Of a DNA stretch of 64,000 nucleotides, positions 26,723 to 35,100 are shown piece by piece; position 1 is the stretch's first letter; each line of letters opens with the position of its first letter. Under the pieces are notes generated by a model. That model searched no databases and was not told where the DNA came from. It saw only the letters and a program-made list of their open reading frames with translations. The position numbers and the translations under genes are program-made. Source of the DNA: Brevifilum sp029548365 (GTDB lineage: Bacteria; Chloroflexota; Anaerolineae; Anaerolineales; Anaerolineaceae). The stretch covers positions 3,433-67,432 of the forward strand of contig DAOSSA010000011.1 in the NCBI GenBank assembly GCA_035376985.1. Direction: 5' to 3'.

Positions 26723-26735
26723 GTTTGGAGGATTT

Positions 26736-27773
26736 ATGCAGTTAAATGAAATCAATGCCCTGCTGCCATTCTTGTTACGGCGAGAAAACGTCGCCCGTTA
26801 TGAAGATGGGGCAGTGGTGATGTGCGATCGGCGAAAATATCCCTTTGAGAAGGCCTTTCATCGTTGCCATGATGTCGAAGGTGCAGCGAGGGCGATTGAA
26901 GATATGGTTACCCAGGGTGGCGGTCCGCAATATGTTGGCTTATACGCCATGGCCATGCTGGCAGGACAGGTGGCGGATCAGGACCCCATCAAACAGCGGG
27001 AGGCTTTTCAAACCGCTCGCCAGCGATTGGTCAGAACTAGGCCGACCAACACCGGCCTGGCGCGCCTTCTGGAAAGCGCCATCGGGATCATATACGACGC
27101 GCTGGATGAAGGTCAATCGGTCGAAACAGCGCTGTTGGAATGGATTGAGCATATTCGTGACCTCAGTTATGATAAACACCTTAAATGCGGTCAGTTTGGC
27201 GCCAGCTTGATTGATGATGGGGATGGCATTCTGACGATGTGCTTTGCAGAAACCTCCCTTTTAATGACTCTAGCGATTGCCAAACAACAGGGTAAAAGCA
27301 TACAGGTATTCACGCCCGAAACCCGGCCTTATCTGCAGGGTGCTCGCCTGACGGCTCCCAGCATCCATGAAATTGGTGTGCCGGTTAAAATTATTACGGA
27401 TAATATGCCTGCTCATGTAATTTCAGAGGGTAAAATTAAGAAATATTTCACCGCGGCTGACCTGGTAACCCTGGATGGTCATGTGGTTAACAAAATTGGT
27501 ACATTCCAGAACGCACTGGCAGCCCATTATTATGGTGTTCCTTATTTTGTTTTCACCCAGGCGGCTGATAAACAAAAACCCAACCGGGCATCAATTGAAA
27601 TCGAAGCCCGGGATTCTGAAGAAATAAAAACTTGCCGGGGTGTGGCCACCACATTGCTTGAAATCGATGCCTATTACCCGGCTTTTGATATCACTCCACC
27701 TGAGTATGTGGCAGGCGTGATCACCCAGCATGGCATCCTCAGCCCGTATGGTCTGGCGCGTTATTTTGGTTAA
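26736..27773 (+). CDS. MtnA-family ribose-1-phosphate isomerase
   Basis: Homologue of methylthioribose-1-phosphate isomerase (MtnA, eIF2B-alpha fold), 345 aa. It would convert an aldose-1-phosphate to a ketose-1-phosphate. The catalytic pair is retained: C169 in TMCFAE and D242 in AADLVTLDG, the latter followed by VNKIGT. FTPETRPYLQGARLT and ITDNMPAHVI match the family pattern strongly. The usual CNAG around the Cys is changed to CFAE, and RPTAVN to RPTNTG, so this is a divergent subgroup that may favour 5-deoxyribose-1-phosphate or ribose-type substrates. TTTGGAGG gives the start. It lies between ecfT and the phosphorylase, 13 and 18 bp away. Confidence 0.85.
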   Translation: MQLNEINALLPFLLRRENVARYEDGAVVMCDRRKYPFEKAFHRCHDVEGAARAIEDMVTQGGGPQYVGLYAMAMLAGQVADQDPIKQREAFQTARQRLVRTRPTNTGLARLLESAIGIIYDALDEGQSVETALLEWIEHIRDLSYDKHLKCGQFGASLIDDGDGILTMCFAETSLLMTLAIAKQQGKSIQVFTPETRPYLQGARLTAPSIHEIGVPVKIITDNMPAHVISEGKIKKYFTAADLVTLDGHVVNKIGTFQNALAAHYYGVPYFVFTQAADKQKPNRASIEIEARDSEEIKTCRGVATTLLEIDAYYPAFDITPPEYVAGVITQHGILSPYGLARYFG

Positions 27774-27791
27774 GGATAGGAGAAAACAAGC

Positions 27792-28574
27792 ATGGATGCA
27801 GCCATCATTTTCGGAACCGGCATTTACTCGATTACGGGGTTCAATGGTGTAGAAAAGACGATCGAAACGCCCTATGGCCCGGCGTTGGTCAACATCGGCA
27901 CTTATGAGGGCTTTGAACTGGCTTTTTTAGCCCGGCATGGGTTGGACCACACGACCGCACCGCATAAGATTAATTACCGGGCAAATATCAAGGCGTTGCA
28001 AATCCTGGGAGTTAAACACGTACTGGCAACCAACGCGGTAGGCTCAATTACCCGCACCATTCCCCCGATGGGCCTGGGATTACTGACCGACTTCCTCGAC
28101 TTTACCAGCGGCCGGGAGTTTACTTTCTTTGATGGAGGGAACTCAGGTTTGGCTCACACCAATATGGACGTTACCTACTGCCCGGCTTTGCGGAAAAAGA
28201 TGCTGGATCTGGCCTCGGAATTTGATTTGAAAATTCATCCAGAAGCTGTGTATGTAGCCACGAATGGCCCGCGCTTTGAAACACCGGCTGAGATTCACAT
28301 GTTCGCCCAATTAGGCGGCGATGTGGTAGGGATGACGGGCATCCCCGAGGTCGTGTTGGCCAGAGAACTGGGAATGCACTACGCTGCTGTTGCCTACTCG
28401 ATCAATTGGGCGGCTGGTTTGGAACAGGAAATGAGCTTTGTAGGCGATCAAATGGCAGACATCAAGCAACGTTTAACGATGCTGTTGGTTAATACTTTAA
28501 AAGCACAGCTTGATGAAACCTGTGGTTGTGAACAGGCTGTGATGATGATGCACGAACCGGTTAGAATATCTTAA
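27792..28574 (+). CDS. MTAP/MTIP-type purine nucleoside phosphorylase
   Basis: Phosphorylase of the trimeric PNP/MTAP family, 260 aa, which splits a (5'-modified) purine nucleoside into base and pentose-1-phosphate. NYRANIKAL stands at the phosphate and ribose site, TNGPRFETPAEI near residue 155 and MTGIPEVVLARELG near residue 178. The base-binding loop reads INWAAG (N205-W206) where adenosine-type MTAPs have a TDYD-like loop with two Asp. As I recall, the N-W form is that of methylthioinosine phosphorylase, so a 6-oxopurine nucleoside is predicted. This fits with the deaminase at 29599 acting first. AGGATAGGAG precedes the ATG. Confidence 0.85.
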   Translation: MDAAIIFGTGIYSITGFNGVEKTIETPYGPALVNIGTYEGFELAFLARHGLDHTTAPHKINYRANIKALQILGVKHVLATNAVGSITRTIPPMGLGLLTDFLDFTSGREFTFFDGGNSGLAHTNMDVTYCPALRKKMLDLASEFDLKIHPEAVYVATNGPRFETPAEIHMFAQLGGDVVGMTGIPEVVLARELGMHYAAVAYSINWAAGLEQEMSFVGDQMADIKQRLTMLLVNTLKAQLDETCGCEQAVMMMHEPVRIS

Positions 28575-28593
28575 TTTATTCTTCCAGTTTTTA

Positions 28594-28671
28594 TAAAGGA
28601 GGTGATACCCAACAAAAAAGAAAACCTATCTACCGATCAGCAAGTCTCATCAAATCGAATTGTCTTTTAGT
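28594..28671 (+). other. Near-perfect Shine-Dalgarno without a normal gene
   Basis: AAAGGAGGTGAT at 28595-28606 complements the 16S rRNA 3' end over about 12 bases, yet no ATG follows at normal distance. The frame GTG-ATA-CCC inside it could give a 22-codon peptide ending at TAG, but the start would lie inside the ribosome site. The next real gene (EcfS) has its own AAGGAG. Confidence 0.35.
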
Positions 28672-28688
28672 TATTAAGGAGTTAAATC

Positions 28689-29525
28689 ATGAAAGAAGTT
28701 GTGACCATGTGGAAGAACACCCGGATGATTATCCTGGTGGCGCTTTCCGCTGCAATTTACGCAGCATTTCTAATTGTTTTCAAGGGCGGTATCCCGATTG
28801 TGCCCGGTATCACCGAGGTGCGGCCGGCGAATGTCTTCCCACCCGTTTTCGGACTGTTATTTGGCCCGGCTGGCGCCTGGGGCGCCGCCATCGGCAACTT
28901 AATTGGAGACCTGTTTGGCGGTACTTTGGGAATTGGCTCAATCTTCGGTTTCTTTGGGAACTTCTTCCTAGGTTTCATCCCTTACAAGATGTGGGGTGCA
29001 ACCTTTGGCCTGGTGCCCAAGAATGATATGTCCCAGAATACCAATAGCTTCAAAAAAGTTTTGGCCTTTGAACTGGTTTCACTGGTTGCTGCAGCAGCCT
29101 GTGGCATCATTATTGCCTGGTATCTCGACATTGCTGGTATGGTTCCCTTTGCCTTCCTGGCAATTACCATCACCGTGAATAACTTTGCTGCTTCTGTTGT
29201 CCTGGGCCCCATCTTGTTGCTTTTGCTGTATCCGCGTGTTAAACGCTGGGGTTTGGTGTGGACGGATATCATGGCTAAAGAAGATGTTGCTAAGGGCTTT
29301 GCCAAGAACATCGGTTCAATTCTCATGATCATTGGTGCGATCGGCGGTTTGGTTGCCGGCGTGCTAGTGGCCATTGGCGTTGCAGGTCAGCAGTTGTATG
29401 GGTTCACAGGAGAACAGGGCCAGGTTGCAGTCTGGTTGTCGGTGCTGCCATTCCTGCTGATGATCATTGTCGCCAGCGTTATGCTTTCCGGTCGAGAGCA
29501 GTTTGTGGAAGAGTTGGAAGATTAA
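28689..29525 (+). CDS. ECF transporter substrate-binding S component
   Basis: Small integral membrane protein of 278 aa that should bind the transported molecule. Hydrophobic segments lie near residues 12-30, 52-75, 85-102, 125-150, 155-185, 215-240 and 250-270. The N-terminal half with GITEVRPANVFPPVFG, GPAGAWGAAIGNLIGDLFGG resembles the ECF S fold. I cannot place it in BioY, RibU, ThiT, PanT, CbrT or QueT with confidence. AAGGAG precedes the ATG; an in-frame ATG lies at 28707. Its position between the phosphorylase and the deaminase suggests a purine nucleoside, its 5'-thio or 5'-deoxy form, or a related sugar as substrate (inference). Confidence 0.8.
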   Translation: MKEVVTMWKNTRMIILVALSAAIYAAFLIVFKGGIPIVPGITEVRPANVFPPVFGLLFGPAGAWGAAIGNLIGDLFGGTLGIGSIFGFFGNFFLGFIPYKMWGATFGLVPKNDMSQNTNSFKKVLAFELVSLVAAAACGIIIAWYLDIAGMVPFAFLAITITVNNFAASVVLGPILLLLLYPRVKRWGLVWTDIMAKEDVAKGFAKNIGSILMIIGAIGGLVAGVLVAIGVAGQQLYGFTGEQGQVAVWLSVLPFLLMIIVASVMLSGREQFVEELED

Positions 29526-29549
29526 TCTCGAATAACGTGTTGGAAATAG

Positions 29550-29583
29550 AGGTGAGTGGACATCGAGCCACTCACCTGTTTTA
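29550..29583 (+). terminator. Terminator or attenuator between EcfS and deaminase genes
   Basis: AGGTGAGTGG (29550-29559) and CCACTCACCT (29568-29577) form a perfect 10-bp stem with an 8-nt loop, followed by GTTTTAT. The deaminase start is 21 bp further on, so read-through probably expresses it at a lower level. The stem sequence GGTGAGTGG equals the heptad repeat unit found elsewhere. Confidence 0.7.
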
Positions 29584-29598
29584 TATAAGGATGATGGC

Positions 29599-30918
29599 AT
29601 GATGACCAAAGAGACCAACCTCATCGACACATTATTAACTGGCGGTACGATTATCACCATGAATCCCGAACGATGGGTTTTGCATGATGCGGCTGTGGCG
29701 GTGAAGGAAGGCAAAATTCTGTGGATTGGGGATGCCAGTGAAGCCAAATCGCGATTTACCGCTGGAAATCGGGTTGATCTACAGGGCCGGGTGGTTATCC
29801 CCGGGCTGGTGAATACACATGGACATTGGGCGATGACGCTCATGCGCGGTTTGGTTGATGACTGTCCACTTGAACAATGGTTAGGGACCATCTGGCGGGT
29901 AGAAGCGGCAGTGCTCTCGCCTGAAACCGTTGTGACCGGTTCTGAGTTGGCCATCATCGAAATGCTGCGTGCCGGTACCACCTGCGCGGCTGATATGTAC
30001 TGGTATTACCCGGAGGTGACGGAAACATCCCGGCGAGCAGGGTTCCGCATCGTAACCGGACCCAGTTTTGCTGAAATTGAAGGGTTTGAGGATTATCGCC
30101 ATACCAACCAGATGATTGCCATCGAGTACCTGGACAATTATGCCGATGTGCCCCTGGTGCATCCTTGCATCCAGGCGCATTCTGCTTATACCACGAGTCC
30201 GACTACCCTGGAACACGTGATGGGGTTGGTTCATGACCGTGGTTTACTTTTTGTAACCCATGCCTCTGAATCGAAAGGTGAGTTGGAATTGGTTCAGGAA
30301 AAGCATGGCGCACGTCCCATTGCAGTTTTGGATAAGTTTGGTTTGTTAAGTGAGCGCACTTTATTGGCCCATTGTGTACACCTCACTGATGAGGAAATTG
30401 GCCGCCTGGCTGAGACTGGTACCTCGGTGGCGCACTGCCCTTCATCGAACTTGAAGCTGTCTTCGGGGATTGCGCGGGTAGCAGAACTGCTTGCTCAGGG
30501 CGTTAATGTGAGCATCGGCACGGACGGCCCGGCCAGCAATAACGACCTTGACCTGTTTCACGAAGCGCAACTGGCTGCGCTGGTGCAAAAGGGCGTTACC
30601 GGGAATCCGAAGGTATTACCTGCTGAAAAAGTGTTTTCGATGCTCACCATCGATGGAGCTCGCGCCGTTGGTTTGGATGACATCATCGGATCGTTAGAGG
30701 TTGGAAAATCTGCTGACCTGGTTGTGATCGATTTTAGTTCAGCCAACCTGACTCCCTGTTACGATTATTATTCGCATTTGATTTATGCCCTTTCGATTGG
30801 TGATGTTCGGGATGCCATGGTAGCCGGACAGATGTTGATGAAGGACAGGCAGATGCTTACATTGGATGAAGCTGCAACTCGCGCCGAAGCCAATCGCATC
30901 GCCAGGGAAGTTTTATAA
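29599..30918 (+). CDS. Amidohydrolase: MTA/SAH or 5'-deoxyadenosine deaminase type
   Basis: Cytoplasmic metal-dependent deaminase of the amidohydrolase superfamily, 439 aa. The beta-barrel metal site is intact: H74 and H76 in NTHGHWAM, H221 in THASES, H258 in LAHCVHL and D309 in GTDGPASNNDLD. These phrases are those of the MTA/SAH deaminase group (MtaD/DadD), which convert 5'-modified adenosines to the inosine forms. The family also holds guanine and chlorohydrolase enzymes, so substrate is inferred from context. ATAAGG is the ribosome site; ATG at 29599 or 29602. It follows EcfS after a hairpin and would make the 6-oxo nucleoside that the phosphorylase at 27792 seems built to accept. Confidence 0.88.
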   Translation: MMTKETNLIDTLLTGGTIITMNPERWVLHDAAVAVKEGKILWIGDASEAKSRFTAGNRVDLQGRVVIPGLVNTHGHWAMTLMRGLVDDCPLEQWLGTIWRVEAAVLSPETVVTGSELAIIEMLRAGTTCAADMYWYYPEVTETSRRAGFRIVTGPSFAEIEGFEDYRHTNQMIAIEYLDNYADVPLVHPCIQAHSAYTTSPTTLEHVMGLVHDRGLLFVTHASESKGELELVQEKHGARPIAVLDKFGLLSERTLLAHCVHLTDEEIGRLAETGTSVAHCPSSNLKLSSGIARVAELLAQGVNVSIGTDGPASNNDLDLFHEAQLAALVQKGVTGNPKVLPAEKVFSMLTIDGARAVGLDDIIGSLEVGKSADLVVIDFSSANLTPCYDYYSHLIYALSIGDVRDAMVAGQMLMKDRQMLTLDEAATRAEANRIAREVL

Positions 30919-31319
30919 TCCCTCTGAGTCTGTAATAGTGAGACAACTGACGCCAATAATATAGAGTATGGGGCGGTGGAGAAATGATAGGTCTCAAAAA
31001 ACAACATCATCATAGCGGCATTGGATTGATGACAACAGCAGATGTTCACTACGGCAGGCAAAAGAAATTACCCATAGGCGGCAGATCGTCTTGCAGGCCG
31101 CGTATCACAAGAATCCGGAGAGATTTGTGAAAGGAATTTGCGTCCACCCTTGCCGGGGTGGCTGGAGGAATAGTATCACCAGCAAGACGTGCTTCAACTG
31201 GATGAACAACCATGTTTTTTTAGCGATAACTTTCAGAAACGTTGTGTCAAATCATTGACACATTCCGCTTCAAACCACTGATCGTGAATGGTTCCTTTAC
31301 AGAGACAACAGGAGTCCCC
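30919..31319. other. 400-bp gap without a recognised gene
   Basis: No coding frame with a credible ribosome site. A short hairpin CCACCC-TTGCCG-GGGTGG lies at 31144-31161. TTGACA at 31255-31260 may be a -35 box for the next gene, but no clear -10 box follows. No known RNA class is recognised. Confidence 0.4.
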
Positions 31320-31772
31320 TTGAAATTTGAAGATCAAGCAAAAAAACTATTCGAGGCGCATTACAATTGTGCCCAATCGACGTTCGGCGCCTTTACCGAG
31401 TATTTTAACCTTGACCTGACCACCGCGGTTAGAATCGCAACGCCCTTTGGCGGCGGAATAGGACACAGCGGTGGGATGTGTGGCGCGGTTAGCGGTGGGA
31501 TCATGGCCATTGGCCTGGTCAGGGGTATCGATGTTTATGATAAGGATAAAAAAGAAGCCTGCTATGCCCTGGCGAAAGAGTTTTTAGCCAGATTTTCTGC
31601 GCTGCATGGCTCATTAACCTGCCCCGGATTATTGGGGGTGGATATCGGGGACCCATTAGCCCAGCAGGATGCACGAGAGCGGGACCTGTTTCGTGTGTTT
31701 TGTTCGCAACTCGTCGCCGATGCAGCCCGGTTGGCAGCTGAGGTGTTGGAGTTGGACCAGGATGAGGGGTGA
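31320..31772 (+). CDS. C_GCAxxG_C_C family protein
   Basis: A 150-aa protein of the C_GCAxxG_C_C family (PF09719), a set of small cysteine-bearing proteins often found in anaerobes near redox or transport genes. The function is not established. Conserved cysteines are seen in HYNCAQS (near residue 17), GGMCGAVSGG (near residue 51) and LTCPGLLG (near residue 100), with a glycine-rich GGGIGHSGG loop. TTG at 31320 is chosen because AGGAG lies 5 bp upstream; the frame is open further back, without a better site. It follows the nucleoside-salvage genes on the same strand but is separated by 400 bp. Confidence 0.8.
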   Translation: MKFEDQAKKLFEAHYNCAQSTFGAFTEYFNLDLTTAVRIATPFGGGIGHSGGMCGAVSGGIMAIGLVRGIDVYDKDKKEACYALAKEFLARFSALHGSLTCPGLLGVDIGDPLAQQDARERDLFRVFCSQLVADAARLAAEVLELDQDEG

Positions 31773-32054
31773 GGGATAGGTCACCACGACTATCAGTTAA
31801 GTAGAGCGCAACAGAGAACTTAGAGCTTAGAGTATTAACAAATTATGGAAATCCCAATATCAAATTGCCTAAAATTAGATTTTGAGCATGCCATTTATTA
31901 AGGTTAAAGATGGAAATTTTTATGGTTGATTAGATTTGTATGATATACTAATAATTAGTTTTACAAAAAATTAGTCTCTCAGTACGATTCACGTGAAAAA
32001 TTCATAATGAATACCAATTTTAGTGTCTACAGAAAGAGAATAAGGGAGTATTAA
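31773..32054. other. AT-rich upstream region of the subtilase
   Basis: About 280 bp, strongly AT-rich compared with neighbours, without a gene. TATGATATACTAATAAT at about 31939-31954 is promoter-like, but no matching -35 at normal spacing was settled on. Confidence 0.4.
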
Positions 32055-32099
32055 ATGAATTGTTTGCGCCTTGTGGCGCAATATTTTTTGGGAGAATAA
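32055..32099 (+). other. Possible 14-aa leader peptide
   Basis: AAGGGAG followed by ATG at 32055 opens MNCLRLVAQYFLGE and stops at TAA 32097-32099. A terminator-like hairpin (32064-32089) lies inside this frame. That is the layout of a translation-dependent attenuator, although no regulatory codon run is evident. Confidence 0.35.
32064..32089 (+). terminator. Terminator-like hairpin in the subtilase leader
   Basis: TTGCGCC (32064-32070) and GGCGCAA (32075-32081) form a perfect 7-bp stem with a 4-nt loop, followed by six T after TA. It lies 110 bp before the subtilase start, so it may control read-through into that gene. Confidence 0.6.
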
Positions 32100-32134
32100 C
32101 CATTATTTGCCAGAATGATGACAGGAGGTGCTTA

Positions 32135-32167
32135 TTGAAGGAAAAGTTTTTCCATTTAGCAAAATGA
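32135..32167 (+). other. Possible 10-aa upstream reading frame
   Basis: AGGAGGTG at 32123-32130 is followed by TTG at 32135 opening MKEKFFHLAK and TGA at 32165. Sequence and ribosome site look like the beginning of a secreted protein gene. It ends 31 bp before the subtilase start. Confidence 0.35.
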
Positions 32168-32198
32168 CGATTAACTGTTAAGAACTATGGAGGATAAG

Positions 32199-35100
32199 AT
32201 GAAAAAAATAATTTTGAAAGTGTTTACCTTCGTATTGTTGCTCAGCTTCATGGCATCGCCGGTTGTCGCGAAAATGGTGACCGAACAAGCAAAATCGCCA
32301 GATGAACCAAGCTGGGAAAGGCCGCAACGACTTGAGCCTGAATTACTTCCGCAGGAGATCCTGGATAAATTTGAAGGGGGGATGACGATTGAAGAATTCT
32401 TGGTTCTCAACCAGGGCCCGATCCCGCAAGCTTTGTTGGCTTATGCGGATATCCCGGTTGTTGTTGTGGTGCAACTTGAGAAACCTTCGCTGATTGAATA
32501 TGTTCTTCAGCAGGATTTAAACACACAGAACCGGGCTGACCAGGTTGAGCAAATCGATTATGTTGATGAGCTTAAAAGCGATCAGGCAGTCGTGCTGGGA
32601 CAAATTACAGCCACCCGCGGTGCTGAAGTTATCCAAATCGGCGATACCTTTACGAAGACCCTGAATGGCTTTATGCTGCAGGTTCCAGCAAAGTTGGTTA
32701 ATGAAATTCGATCTATTTCCGGTGTAAAATCTGTCACCCAAGCGCGGAAGCATGAACCCACTTTAGGCGCGAGTATCCCTTTAATTAATGCCGATGATGT
32801 GTGGGGTTATATGTATGGCCATAAATTTGGCTTCACCGGTGAAGGTGTGACCATCGCAGTGATCGACACTGGCATTGACTACACCCACGCCATGTTTGGC
32901 GGTTCAGGCGACCCTGCTGATTACGCGTACAATGACCCCAACATCATTGAAGAAGGCACATTCCCGACGGCGAAAGTGATTGGCGGTTATGACTTTGCCG
33001 GTACGAACTACGATGCAGGCGGAAACACTGGCAGCGTGATTCCTGTTCCGGACGAAGACCCCCTGGATGAATATGGCCACGGTACGCATGTGTCCTCAAC
33101 AGCTGCTGGGTTTGATGTTGGGTTTGGTTCAGGTGTGGCACCGGATGCATTACTGTATGCCGTGAAAGTTTTTGGACGCTCGGGTTCAACAAACTTAGTC
33201 ATACATGCCATTGAGTGGGCTATGGATCCTAAAGGTCTGGGGCACCTGGGAGAACCTGTAGATGTGATCAACATGTCCCTGGGCTCTGATTGGGGTCCGG
33301 CAGATGAGTTAGATCCAGAGTATCAGGTCGTTGAAAATGCAACCTCGATCGGTGTGGTGGTGGTGGCATCTGCTGGTAATGCCGGGAACAGCTCCTATAT
33401 AGTCGGTTCACCATCGGTTGGTGATTCTGCCATCTCGGTAGCAGCTTCAACCACCGGCTTTCAAACATCACCATACCTTGAATATGAGGATGGAGGCACA
33501 AAATCTATTCCCTATACCACATCTTACAATCCCTTTACCGCTACCATTACTGGAGATTTAGTGGATGTGGCTGATTTTGACGATGGCGAGTTGTGTGATA
33601 TCGATGGATTAAATGGAGATGAATTGACCGGCAAGATCGCCTTAATTAAGCGTGGCACCTGTAGTTTCTACGTGAAAATTAACAATGCTGAAGACTTGGG
33701 CGCAGTGGCTGCCATCATCTACAACAACGCAGCTGGGATCATTTCGATGAATACCGAGGGCTCAACACTACCGGCGGGTTCCATTCTCCAAGCGGATGGC
33801 GAGCTGTTGAAGGGTAAATCACCCCTCGAAATTTCAATAGGCCCGGATTCAAGGGTAAAGACTTTTCCTGGAGAAGACCCTGACACCATCGCGACCTTCT
33901 CCTCGCGTGGACCGCGCGGATTTGACTCAAAACTAAAACCAGAAATCACTGCCCCTGGTGTGGCGATTTTTGCTGCTGACATGGGCAGCGGTAACCTGGG
34001 TGTGAGTATGAGTGGCACCTCGATGGCTTCACCGCACGTTGCTGGAGTGGCAGCCTTGATGGTCGAAGCGAATCCATTTTTGAATCCTGCACAGATTAAA
34101 GCAGCCATGATGAACACAGCGGTAGACTTGGCGGATACAGCAAGTGCACAAATTCCACGTCAAGGTGCTGGCAGGGTTGATGCGTTCAAATCCGTTAAAA
34201 CCAGTATCGTTGCTTATGCGGACCCGAAATTGGTCAGCTTGAGCTGGGGCGTGATTGAAATTGCTGATGATTATTCCGATACCCAAATCATCACCTTAGA
34301 AAACTTTAGCCCATTTTTTATTACTCTTAATGTGGACACCCACTTTACGTCATTGTCAGAAGGTGCGACATTGACCCCCGATGTCAATATAGTGACCGTA
34401 CCCCCCTTTGGCACAACCAGTGTGAACGTGACCCTGGATCTGGATGCATCGCTCTTGCCCTTTGATTTCGGTACAATTGAAGAATACTATGGCTTTGTAA
34501 CCTTTTCAGCTTGGTGGACACCCTGTGGAGATACCATCAGGGTGCCGTTCTACTTCGTTCCCAGACCATACACCGAGATCATAGAGCACGATGCAGTTAC
34601 CCGTTTTGAAGTCAACGATTATGGTTGGGTAGACCTTGAACAACAAGGACCGATTGAATCTGACCTGTGGGCTTTCCCGGTGTCGCTGGTTTCACCGCAG
34701 AACCCTGATGTTTTACCCGCGGCTGATCTGCGTTATATCGGGATGGATTATGGTGGGTCAAGCCCCTACGGAGATATTATCAGCGCAGCCTTTGCCATGT
34801 GGGGCGATGTACACACCAACCAGCCGTTCTTCAACGAGGTCGATCTGTATATTGATACACCCTACGGAAGTGTGGTGAATTTCAACTACAACTACGCTGC
34901 AGCTTCAGGCTCTGGACATGACAACCAGTGGGTTGTCATTCAAGTTGACTTCGCTGATGGGAAGACGTATTTAGGCAGTCCATACACTATTTATGCAGAT
35001 TACAACTCGGGCATCCAGGAATGGTATTTACCAGCGGACTGGCAGTATGTGGTTGACGAATTTGATTATGAGGTGATCAGCTTTGACTGGAATGGGGATG

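Noticed and set aside
29364..29981. A 205-codon frame on the minus strand
   Set aside because: Antisense to the ECF S component and deaminase genes, without features of a protein family.
30919..31319. Structured RNA in the gap before the C_GCAxxG_C_C gene
   Set aside because: One 6-bp hairpin is not enough, and no known class was recognised by eye. A covariance-model search would be needed to reopen this.
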